DNA of 64,000 bases from Dermanyssus gallinae (taxonomy: Eukaryota; Arthropoda; Arachnida; Mesostigmata; Dermanyssidae), in assembly GCA_003439945.1 (NCBI GenBank), contig QVRM01004007.1, forward strand, positions 1,731,501 through 1,795,500, in the 5' to 3' direction. Each line of letters opens with the position of its first letter. Positions within the stretch are counted from its first letter, which is position 1. The notes under the pieces are model-generated. The model saw only the letters and a program-made list of their open reading frames with translations. It had not been told where the DNA came from and ran no database searches. Both the position numbers and the translations under genes were made by a program. Below are positions 51,001-64,000 of this stretch, in pieces.

Positions 51001-53976
51001 CATCACACAGCGCTTCTTATCGTTGGCTGCCATGAGTTAATAGCTCGTTTGGTCGGCGAATCCGAACGTGGATAGGGCACAGCGAGGAACTCGAAATACG
51101 CCACCGACCTGGAAGAGAAAGCGATGCCAGCAAGCCAGCTTAAGCAGCAAGCTTCGTTTTCGTTTGAAAGCTTGTATGTATACGTAAAGGGTGTTGAACT
51201 TGAGAATGCCACCGCAAACTTTTCCTTTTCGAATGTTATCATTGCGCAGTTGTTCTTGCGCTTGGTGTAGCAACGACGCTGCTTAGTGCGTGTAACACCC
51301 TCGCGCGTCCATCGTTAGCGGTAGTAGTTGAACCCGTGTCTACGTGTTTTAAGCGTGTTAGAAGAGATACATTACGGCGGCGCTGTGCAGTCGTCTGTCA
51401 TGATGGCGAACCACCAGAACTAGGAACATAAACGGCGTAGCTTGCCTGCCGCGACGGAGTAGCTACCCTTCAGTAGTAGGATCATTGCACGAAGAATTGT
51501 AAATTAGTTCCTAAGACAATCACTGCTTGTCTGCTTTCGCCCAGCAGCCTAGCCTAGCCTAGATGATCGCTAGATGATGCTTGCGCGTGTCTGCACCATG
51601 CTGCGTTGTTATGTTGAGGCGGCCTGCCCAGCGCAACGCCCGGCAGTGCACGGAGTAGCCAGGCGGCCACGCAAGGATGGGAGGATATTAGCACTCGCTG
51701 CAGACCGCTAGAACATTGCAAGCAAGTCAGTCGACCAACGGCCGACGACCAGTAGTAGTAGTAGTAGTAGTGAGGCCGACGGATAAAGCCAGCGGGAGAC
51801 GTGGAATCAAGCGTGCAGTCAGTGCTTGGCCAGGACGGCACAACCGTTCCCGCCACCACCACCGTCGCCGCCGATGCCGCCGCCGCCGCCAACAATCAGG
51901 ATTTTCCGCCTGGCCCACCGAACCCTGTCTGGCCCAGCGCAGTTAGACCACTGTTAGGGGCAAGGATCGGCGCGTATGGGCGAGAGCTACATAGAAGTAG
52001 AAAGGTCTTCTTCCTGCTGCTGCTGCTTCTGCAGCAGCAGGGCCAAACAGGATGATGGCAGTAGAGGGAGGAAAGGCGGGGGGGGGGGGGAGGCGGGGGG
52101 GGGGGGGGGGGGAGGCGGGGGACGGGGAAGGGGGTGGAGAGACTATGGGACGGCAGCGGCTGCAGCAGGGTCATGTATCATCTATCACCCGGAACCGGCG
52201 GAGGCGGGGAATTGCAGTCAGCCAGCACGGCCATCGCGGCCTGTACTGAACGATGCTGCCGCGTTTTCAGCGGCGGCGGCGGCGGCGGAGATGAAGCCCT
52301 CCCTATTCGACGAGGTTTGTCCCGCAGATTCCACCGCCACGGGAAGACGGAACACATACATCTGCGCTCCCGTTCACTGGGGTCTACCCGTCCATACGCA
52401 CGCACGCACGCACGCTGGCACGCGAATGTCTCCTGGATCGCGCGAGCTGCTGTCGACATTTTAGGACGTCATTCGCCGCTCCCAAGTCGAATTAAAATGC
52501 GACGACGGGCTAGAAGATGTACATCGAATTAGCATGCGAATAGACTCAACCGTCTAGTTGAGGGCTGCCTGCAAACCGTCTGGTGGCAAATCAAGTAGAC
52601 CCAATTGCCGATTGGGCGCCTACCGCTTACTTCCACAAGGCCGATCTTCTAAACCTATCTTCGATGGTCGGCATCCTATCTGCATAGCACCGAATGTGTG
52701 TTCATTACGACCGAGCAGAATTTTGGTTTACCTAGAGAAAGAGAGAGAGAGAAAGAGAGATCCAATCTGCGCGCGGTACCCCAAAATGCGCTCGATCTAG
52801 CGCCCGATGTATCGCGTAGAGTAAACGCGACCAGAGAGAGCTAGCCTGCCCTTACATGGTCACCCAATCAGACAATCTCGTTCGGCAGTCGTTTCATCCT
52901 GTTTGCGCGTCTTTCGTGGTCTCTGGCGACGTGCACAAACTCATCCACCCATCTCACTTGCTGCACTTCCGACGCGCCGCTCACATTTTCCCAACACACT
53001 TGTCAATCTTTCGCAAAGCCGCTTGTCAGTATTGTGCGGTCGGCGAGCGAGCAAAGCAAACGCGAGACGCTGTGTCATTCTGTGGCTAGTTCGTGGATAC
53101 AAATTAAGACCGTCGTCCTAACCTCGCTAGCACAACAATTGGCTCAATAGAAACTTTTGAGTTTTTGTGCAGGCACGCATTTCGGCCGATGCGAAAGCGT
53201 GCGCAATTTTTCCTGCTTGTCAGAAATTTGAAATACTGGCCCTCTTAGCACATAGCGGAACAGAATCTGCTCCGAGTTCAATTTCATTGTCATAGAGATA
53301 GACAGAGAAAGCGAGACGGAGGGAGGGATTGGCGGAGAGAGAGAGAGAGGCGGGGAAGGGTCAAACGTTCACGGCGTTACTAGTGCTTTGATCTGGGCCT
53401 ACATATGCATCTCTACCGGTCGTATTTCCTGCGCACGCTGTCTTCCCTGTGTTCAGATGCCGGTTTGTCAGATGGTATTTGGAGCAGATTGTTGTTGTTG
53501 TTGTTGTTTTTGTTGCTGAAGGTACTGGTGAAGGCAAGGTGAAGACGTGAATAATGGCAATTGTGGTTGCAAACGGCTGTTGCGAGGCACCCGCGGTTAC
53601 TGTCGGCATATTTACGAGCTGCTATGCCAAGCACGGTAGTGCAAGCAGTACTCTTGCACTTAGATCTGACCTATTGCTTATACACAACCCCCATCGTGTA
53701 TCGGATCGGTGTACAACCTCATACATAAAGTGCGCGTATGCGCAAGCGGAAAACACCAGCGTCAAGCGAACGACGCTGCTTTAGTGATATTGGAAGGAAC
53801 TATCGTCCGCCAGAACCGATCCGCTGGCCTAGATCCGCTGCCCTGTAGAAAGGCAAACGCCGCAGGAAGTCGCTCGTTGGCATTCCATATGCTGCGTGCC
53901 AGCGAAGCAGCTCGAACCGACTGCCAACATCGGCTTTGACGCTAGCAACTTTAGTAGTTCTGGCAAACAATATCGC
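48076..53976. other. scrt intron 1, right-middle part: GC-rich repeat blocks
   Basis: Contains a G9 run (48665-48674), an inverted repeat (48793-48802 with 48889-48898), an AT-rich island (50.1-50.6 kb), AGT repeats (51751-51771), GCC runs (51851-51892), the poly-G tract and several (GA)n runs (52738-52760, 53335-53350). No convincing coding sequence. Confidence 0.45.
52077..52138. repeat. poly-G-rich tract, potential G-quadruplex
   Basis: G runs of about 13, 18 and 5 bases plus shorter ones, separated by AGGC or AC; more than four G-tracts lie within 62 bp on the plus strand. Confidence 0.9.
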
Positions 53977-54076
53977 TCGCCAAGATCCTCGATCGCTCGA
54001 TGGCAGGACCTCGCCAAGATCCGCTCGCTCAATGGCAGGGCCTCGCCAGGGTTCGCCGGATGGCAGGGCCTCGCGA
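53977..54076. repeat. minisatellite, about three units of 28-34 bp
   Basis: Repeated module CTCGCCAAGATC ... GATGGCAGGGC, with units starting near 53977, 54010 and 54041 and a partial fourth at 54069. Units differ by substitutions and small indels. All six frames stay open for long stretches here, which creates spurious open frames. Confidence 0.8.
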
Positions 54077-54288
54077 TTGCATCTTCTTGCCACCAGTACG
54101 GCGCGTGCTAGTCGCGGCGCTAGCGGCGAAGTGCTTCCGGCTGGCAAGCAGGCATGTGTGCGGGCGGAACGCGGCCTGGCGGCAGGCAAGGCAGTGTCAC
54201 TTGCAGAGCGAATGACACGTCGACGGGACGAATGTGGCCGCTCAGTCATCGCTCAGTGCCTACGGTTTCACACGGTTAGGTGCTTCTA

Positions 54289-54372
54289 GCTGGGTGACGG
54301 CGTGCTCTAAGGAGCTACTGCGTGTTAGTCATGGTCGTCATCTACAGGGCTGTCGCCGGTTCGATCCCTGCT
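54289..54372 (+). other. tRNA-like fragment with B box
   Basis: CCGGTTCGATCCCTG at 54356-54370 is a strong B box; GAGCTACTGCGTGTTAGTC upstream could be a degenerate A box. A T run (54385-54389) follows and could end Pol III transcription. The acceptor stem does not close by eye. Confidence 0.3.
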
Positions 54373-58013
<3,641 letters not shown>

Positions 58014-58020
58014 TTTGCAG

Positions 58021-58976
58021 ACTACGCGTGTGCCTCACCCAGACTTTACATCCCCTCTGACTACAACCCGCGAACGGGTTTAGCGTTTTCACCCACTTCG
58101 AGCCCTCGCCATCCGTCGCCGGAGACCCGCGTGCCGCCGCCGCCGCCGCCACCGCAGACGCCTGCCAAAACGTACCATCAGCTAACGACAGCCCACGACT
58201 CTGTGTTTGACTTGAACGGCATCGAGCGGACCTTCTTTGCCAAGGCGGTAGCCGAGTCGCGAGGCCCTGGCGTCCTGGATGATGATGGCGACGATAACGG
58301 GAAGCAAAATGGTGATGCCGATGACGACGTCGACGTCGACGACAATGACAACAACTACGATAACGAGGAGGACGACGATGACGACAACGACGACGACGAC
58401 GAAGAAGACGAACTCAGCGGAAAGCATGACGGCGGCGGCGGCGACGGCGACGAGACGTCCCGACGGATGGCGGTTCGCGCGCTCCCGGATGAAACGCCAT
58501 CTACGGGGAGGGTGGTGGCCTCCTTGGCGCCGTCCCGGTGCGCGACACCCACCACGCTATCTCTATCAGCTGCCAGCAGTTTACCAACAGCGTCTCCAAT
58601 AACGATAACAACTACAACAACAATAACAACAAAAACACCGACAACACCTCACTCGCCTTGTTACCGTCTCCGTGATCTTCGCGAAGCTGCTACGCCAAGC
58701 CCGAGTCCACCAATTGAGAGCGGCGCGCCCGTCGCAACTGCAGGCGCTCCCATTGGTGACGGCCGCAGCGCGCGCAGCAAACGTCGCCTGTACTCGTCGT
58801 CCGCCAGCAACTGTTCATCGGACAGCGAGCGCTCGTCGAGTCCATCGGGCGGCGGTAAATATGTATGTCTGGAGTGTGGCAAACACTACGCAACCTCCTC
58901 CAATCTTTCGAGACACAAGCAGACCCACAGGAGCCCCGACTCTCAGCTCGCCAAAAAGTGCCCGACTTGTGACAAG
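58021..58976 (+). CDS. scrt: scrt exon 2: low-complexity linker, zinc finger 1 and half of finger 2
   Basis: Encodes residues 108 (split) to 426. The acceptor is TTTGCAG at 58014-58020; the first residues are D-YACASPRLYIPSDYNPRTG. Then come a seven-proline run (146-152), an acidic Asp/Asn/Glu-rich stretch (194-238), a Thr-rich run (about 301-315) and a Ser-rich segment before the fingers. Finger 1 (388-410) starts YVCLECGK and ends with the SNLSRHKQTH helix; the first half of finger 2 is CPTCDK. The donor is AAG|GTGTGT at 58977, phase 0, splitting finger 2 between its Cys pair and its helix. The acidic, proline and threonine runs come from GAC, CCG and ACA repeats, so the linker is probably longer and more variable than in relatives. 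The open frame continues into the intron to a stop at 59106-59108; that part is not exon in this model. Confidence 0.93.
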
Positions 58977-59861
58977 GTGTGTATCAGAACGATGACGATG
59001 ACGACGACGACGACGACAATCACAACAACAACGCCACCACCACCACCACCACCACCAACAATAACAACAAAAACAACACCTGCTACCACTTTTTCCACCT
59101 CTGCATAGTTTAAGGTATACGGATCTTGTAGTCGTTCCTGGGTAGTAGTAGTAGTAGTAGGACAACACTCACTCGGTAGCGCGCTGTCACATGTAGCAAT
59201 CGCTGCGTATGAGAAAGAAAGCCTTATATACAAGTGAGCGGATATTTCAGACGGGGGTGGAAAGTGAGACCGAACGCCGCCGCGGCCATGGGAGATTCTG
59301 TCGCAGCTTCCACCGCCACCGCCGCCGCCGCCATCGCCTGAGCTCAATCTTGGTGTCGGCGTTCTCGGCCTTCCACCTTGTTTTGTATGTTGTCCCCTAG
59401 CCCAAGTTCTGTCGACGCCGCCCAGCCATACCACCGGCTCGTCTGTCTATTCATGGAATTTGTAACAAGCTTCACACATTTCAATGTTTTGCAACAGCAG
59501 TGCGAGGCGGCTGGCCGATCACACTTGCCAAACCGTGTCGTCCAGCGGGCAGCTTGTCGCCAAGACCAGCGCAAGCTTCTGCTAGGCAGCACCAAAACGC
59601 TGCTACGCTGCTGGAGAAGCTCAGCCTAATCCTCGGCCGGCCGCAGTCTCGGTTTGGCCATGTCATAGAGATCCACGACACCAACCGACGACGACGATGA
59701 CGATGAAACCGGGACAACAACGATCGGGGTGGTGATCCCACACCCCCTTGCCCCCCACCAAGACTTGTAGTAGTAGTAGCATAACTACCTAGGTGTTTCG
59801 TGCCTCCGACGTCTCAGTGTTAACCCTCTCTCTCTCTGTCTGTCTTTGTGGTTGGTTCTAG
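58977..59861 (+). other. scrt intron 2 (885 nt)
   Basis: Donor GTGTGT, acceptor TTCTAG, phase 0, inside zinc finger 2. It begins with GAC, ACA and CCA trinucleotide runs and has (GTA)n tracts near 59143-59160 and 59767-59779. The reading frame stays open for 43 codons beyond the donor, then stops at 59106-59108. Confidence 0.88.
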
Positions 59862-60097
59862 GTGTATGTGTCGATGCCCGCACTGGCTATGCACATCCTC
59901 ACTCATAACCTGAGTCACAAGTGCGAGATTTGTGGTAAGGCGTTCTCGCGTCCGTGGCTGCTGCAGGGCCACATGCGGTCACACACCGGCGAAAAGCCGT
60001 TCGCCTGCGTCCAGTGCGGAAAGGCATTTGCCGACCGCTCGAACCTCCGAGCTCACATGCAAACACATTCCACTTCGAAGCATTTCCAATGCCCCAG
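59862..60097 (+). CDS. scrt: scrt exon 3: second half of zinc finger 2, fingers 3 and 4
   Basis: Encodes residues 427-504 and two bases of codon 505. A strong polypyrimidine tract (59825-59850) precedes the acceptor TTCTAG ending at 59861; the exon opens V-Y-V-S-M-P, exactly what follows CPTCxK in Scratch proteins. Finger 3 (445-467) contains [17 protein letters not shown] and is joined by the canonical TGEKP linker to finger 4 (473-495), with [17 protein letters not shown]. These are the most conserved DNA-contacting fingers of the Snail/Scratch family. The donor is CCAG|GTATGT at 60098, phase 2. The frame stays open in the intron to about 60218, but that extension has no finger-like content. 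Confidence 0.94.
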
Positions 60098-60504
60098 GTA
60101 TGTAGTCCAGCTTGGTTGGTTGTCTGTAGTCCAGTTCCGGTACTACGAACAAAACGAACGACACAACCACCTAGCGATGATGCGACGACCAAGAACACCG
60201 ACGATTTGTAATTTGTAAGCACCATGGTGAACTGCCGCCAATATGGTGGCTCCGTGCTCCCCAGCGGTTATCGCAGTAGCCCCCCATCTCCTACTCGGAG
60301 ACCAGAAAGTGAGTGGGTTTGACCACATCATTTTGTTGGTTGGCACACGATAATGACTTTGTATATGTTTCGCTAGTACAGTAGGCTAATATTGATTATA
60401 CACGCTGCTATTTGTCCTAAACTAGTGTACTGTTCTGTATTGTACTATTCTCGGTGATGTGCTCCGCTACGACAACCAACGATGTGGGCCAATTCACGGC
60501 ACAG
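60098..60504 (+). other. scrt intron 3 (407 nt)
   Basis: Donor GTATGT, acceptor GGCACAG, phase 2, between the Cys residues of finger 5. No repeat or other feature stands out. Confidence 0.88.
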
Positions 60505-60616
60505 GTGCGATAAAAGCTTTGCGTTGAAGAGCTATCTCAACAAGCACCTCGAGTCTGCCTGCCAGACAAAAGACGATGCGAATTTGAACTCTCTGACATC
60601 GATGGCTGAGGCGTAG
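60505..60616 (+). CDS. scrt: scrt exon 4: zinc finger 5 and C-terminus
   Basis: The acceptor GGCACAG ends at 60504. The first base completes Arg505, then CDKSFALKSYLNKH forms the rest of finger 5, whose last ligand is Cys (ESAC) as in other Scratch and Snail proteins. A short tail with LNSLTSMAEA ends at the TAG at 60614-60616. This small exon (36 whole codons plus the stop) is easy to miss by open-frame length, but the match to the Scratch C-terminal finger and the exact phase make it secure. Confidence 0.93.
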
Positions 60617-62051
60617 TGACGAGTCGACGAAGCAACGCTTGATCGTTAGCTGAGTAACTGCGATCAATCTGTATTTGTTGACCTGTCAGCCAACCTCAGG
60701 ATGGACATACAGCAGACTAGGAGGAATCCTTCTCTTGAAGGAGGGCGGAGTTTCTGTCTTCTCCGTCCGCGTGGACTACTTCATGAGGCAGGCTACACCG
60801 AGCCGCCATTAACAGTGTGCGGCAGCGTCTGTCCAGGGGCTGCCAATGAAAAAGCAACTGCAAGGACTATAGCACAAGCAGCAGCAGCAGCAGCAAAATT
60901 GCCATAATGTTGCCACTTTCACAGGTGCTCCACTTTGTAAGACACTTTGTCGTCAAACTTGTTCTTCCTCTGAGAATGGAACACCCTTAAGCGAAAATCA
61001 CCGATCAAATTCCTGCACGCAGTCTACTTCTGAAGCCGCTGAAGAAAGGTCGTGCCCATTCTGTTTCGGTTGACCCGAAAACGGCTCGGGTTATCCCGTG
61101 TGCAGTACTCGGGTTATCCCTTCCCATCTTGTTGGCGGTTTCGGACGTAAACTCTATTCAGCAGCGGATTGGGGCCGTGCGACACCGTAAAACACAATCG
61201 ACGACGATTTTCTCGCCGATACAATTACTACAACTACGCGAGCTTCTATCTAAGCTCATTTGAAGCCAGCCCGCCTGCAGACAGATCTCGTTACGTCAAG
61301 TCACCCGAACCAGCTAGCCTATGTTTTAACCGTATCAAGTTCTGCAGAGGCACCACCCAAATTGACACTCCGACCGGCCGATGCCAGCAAACGCTGTCGT
61401 TCGAATTAATATGTACGGATTTACTTCGCTCATTTAACCGATTACGCTGTTCCTCGACATTTGAGATTGTGCGACGACCCTCGAAGCGACTGCGATGATG
61501 CAAGCAAGCCCCTTCAATAGAGTTCCTTCAACATCTCAACAACGATGTGCTTGCTGCCTCTGCTCTTCGTGCCATCCGCTTGTCCGCCCGCTTCGTCCTT
61601 CCCTCCTTCCTTCCTTCCTTCCTTCCTTCCGCGTCTAAAAGACAAGAGCTAGTATTTGTTCGAAAAGAACAACATTGTTCTTCTCTGACATGCAACGATA
61701 GGTCACGCTTGATGTCTTCTGTCTAGCTCGTCTATCGTGTAGACTGGTAGTGATATGTGATATAGGCTGTATCATACATACCCGTGTCGTAGGTAAACAA
61801 ATACGCTTAGGCTATCAAAGTATAACGATCGTGCTTTTGCCGGTAGAGCTATCTATATTTTTATTACTATGTCTATTTCAACTGAAGAAACCGATGCGTT
61901 TCGTGTGATTCCGTCAAGAACTACACACTAGTCACCGATACTATAGCCCATTTAGAGAGACAGAGAGAGAGAGAGAGAGAAAGAGAGTTTGCAATAATGA
62001 CATTTTAGAAACAATGAATCCAAGTGGATAACATAGCTTTGGGTAGTAATT

Positions 62052-62094
<43 letters not shown>

Positions 62095-63001
62095 TGAGAG
62101 CTCATTGCTAACGTTGCCCTCCGGTGAGTCTTCTAGTCAACATATGTATACTGAGGTTCTAAATCGATCGAATTTGGAAGCTGAAATAGTCAACGAAGTA
62201 GCTATTAACGGAACAAAGGGAGATCTAGAAAGATAGCCGTGTAGAACAGTAGATCCGCTCAAACGAGACGAGTGTTCTGAACTATACGAAATGAAGTAGT
62301 GATGGTGGACGGTAATCTGAGTACATGCAGTTCCTCGCCGATAGCTGTGTAAGCAATGTAACGATGTTACTGTTCTGCTACCCCTCTTCTATATAATATT
62401 AACCATATTGATACGAATGCTAAGAGTAAGAATATGAGTAATAATAATAACAATAACAACAGTAACAGTAATAATAATTATAAAGCAATAATTTTCTTCC
62501 TGTGGGTGCGCCTCGTAGGTGGGAAATGTGTGTGTGTGTAGCCGACGCTGTTATTAGCTCGGCGGCGCTCAGCCTTCCCCAGCGAGCCCTATAGGCGATC
62601 ACTGAGCACTGATGCAGACGGATGTCCGGCGTGTACCTATGTGTAGGCCTGTTTGCTGGCTGGACCTTCGACACCAGTCAGCTTGGACCTCCAAGCGTGC
62701 CGCCTGGTTTCATCCGGTTTAGACAAGAAAATACTCTAGAGAGAGAGAGAGAGAGATTGAGTGAAAATCTAGATGGATCAATCCATCGCGTGAGTGAGTG
62801 AGTGAGTGAAAAGTCGGAAATCAGAATGGATTCTTGCTGATGCCAATACTGCTGCTACTGTTAGAAGCGGTTAGCAGGTAGTTTGTTAGTAGTTAGTAAT
62901 CGTTGTCGTTGTTGTCATCGTCGTCGTCGTGATGATGATGATGATGATGATGGCGAACTTGGACATCGAGAGAGTAGAGCTGTACAATGAAGAAAGCCAT
63001 G
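60617..63001 (+). other. probable scrt 3' UTR and downstream sequence
   Basis: No coding sequence is convincing here. It contains a (TTCC)n run (about 61597-61630), (GA)n (61960-61988 and 62739-62756), (TA)n (62058-62092) and GAT/GTC repeats (62899-62951). No AATAAA occurs between the stop and 63002 as far as I can see, so the transcript may run 2.4 kb past the stop. How far it really extends is unknown. Confidence 0.35.
62058..62092. repeat. (TA)n microsatellite downstream of scrt
   Basis: 35 bp of TA after a short CACA run. Confidence 0.95.
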
Positions 63002-63007
63002 AATAAA
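63002..63007 (+). terminator. candidate polyadenylation signal (AATAAA)
   Basis: First canonical AATAAA that I find downstream of the scrt stop codon. It is 2.4 kb away and a short motif, so it may be chance. Confidence 0.2.
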
Positions 63008-64000
63008 GCTCGACAACCACTTTGTAGATGCTTCCCTTCGCCGCTGGTCAACAAGCCATGTGAGTCAAGCAAGTCTGTATGCATGTATGTACACGTTTCT
63101 GTGAACGCGTGCGATCGCTATTGATCAAGTTAGCAAAGTCTTTGCTGCTCGTGCACAATCCACATAGCCTAATCAGATTTAGTATAATGGTATCCAGGAC
63201 CATTCGGAAGCAATGCCTGAACAAGAGGCAGGACGAACAGGAGCCAAGCCATATGCGTAGGTCATACTCAATTTCTAAGTTAGTTATCTTTAAAGAAAAA
63301 CGCGAACTCATTCAATGCAGGCGAGTGTGACGGTAATTAAAGTACCGAGAGACAGAGAGATAGAGAGAGTAGGTGATAAAGAATAAGTAGAAAAAATTGC
63401 TACATGTGCTGTACGGCAAATTGATGCTGAGATGTGAAAGAAAATACGAACATAGCTGCTTCTCACCTTCGACCTAACTGACACGTTGGCACAGTGCAGA
63501 AAAGCGCCTACAAGTTACTATATCTACAGCCTCCCTTGGTTGGTGCTGCATTAGTGACAGTCACACGCGAAAAAGTCCAGGACCTATCTGCTCTAGGTCT
63601 TCCATTTAGGATTTGTTGTCCACTGACGGCCTGCTGTTGCTCGTTCGTTGGCCTAGACGACCCGGTGGGATTTAGTGGCGGCTTGTTTGCCTGATGTCCT
63701 GCTCTGACATGCCACGACTAGCGCTTCCTCCTCCTCCTCCTCCTCCTGGTTCTCCTCCTCGTCTTCATGCTTCGTTCTGCCAAGTGAAAAAAAGAAGTGG
63801 CACACTGTTGCCATACTGGTGATTCTGCTCACATCACACAAGTATGACGGGTTGCAGCTACCTAGCAGGCAACCAGCGGCGAAGGTGACTCAGGCGTTTT
63901 AGAGACTACATATTTAGCGGAAGCAGCAACCATAAATGCAAATCATGCCTATACGATGATGCTATTGTTACATGTACATTGCGGTCAAAACGGTGTTATC
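63008..64000. other. downstream of scrt, nothing recognised
   Basis: Short open frames only; a (TCC)n run at 63726-63748 and a weak (GA)n at 63351-63369. No gene start or exon can be supported. Confidence 0.45.

Overview
This is a eukaryotic (animal) chromosomal window dominated by one gene: a Snail-superfamily zinc-finger repressor of the Scratch type (scrt). It runs left to right from the start codon at 30301 to the stop at 60616, in four coding exons that join to a 541-residue protein. The N-terminal SNAG repressor peptide sits alone on exon 1. A 27.4-kb intron separates it from exons 2-4, which carry a long low-complexity linker and five C2H2 fingers. The three coding junctions have GT/AG ends and compatible phases, and the finger region reads as a classical Scratch protein. 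The combination of Scratch, large introns, R1/Jockey/CR1-like non-LTR retrotransposon debris, a tRNA-derived SINE and very dense microsatellites suggests an arthropod. A chelicerate such as a parasitiform mite or tick is my guess, from overall impression only.

The first 30 kb holds no gene I can support. About 5.7-16.2 kb is a graveyard of retroelements: a degenerate LINE reverse transcriptase (5.73-6.48 kb), three copies of a tRNA-derived SINE (7.4, 13.0 and 16.0 kb; a fourth lies at 33.2 kb inside the scrt intron), two related endonuclease-tail fragments sharing an unusual Cys/His motif (8.1 and 13.6 kb), and the broken C-terminus of an R1-like element (9.2-9.7 kb). GC-richer blocks full of CAG/GTT/GAC-type repeats (about 2-3.5, 17.2-18.6, 20-23.7 and 26-29.6 kb) alternate with AT-richer blocks. 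All long open frames in these blocks look like products of low-complexity sequence.

The giant first intron (30623-58020) has the same patchwork: a repeat-laden block at 31.3-36.3 kb, AT-richer sequence at 36.3-44.4 kb, GC-richer blocks at 44.5-46.5 and 48.5-56.5 kb, and AT-richer sequence again just before exon 2. It contains (TA)n tracts over 100 bp, a 200-bp (GTT)n tract, poly-G runs, a 100-bp minisatellite, tRNA-like fragments and, on the minus strand at 41.9-42.2 kb, a fragment that resembles the second transmembrane region of an innexin. The last 3.4 kb is probably 3' UTR and downstream sequence of scrt.

I do not see a new multi-gene system here. The most useful observations are the scrt gene model, microsatellite expansion inside its coding linker, the SINE family with a clear target-site duplication, the Cys/His-tailed endonuclease fragments (one bounded by a 14-bp direct repeat), and the possible nested innexin-like fragment. 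All calls come from reading the sequence; no database search was possible.
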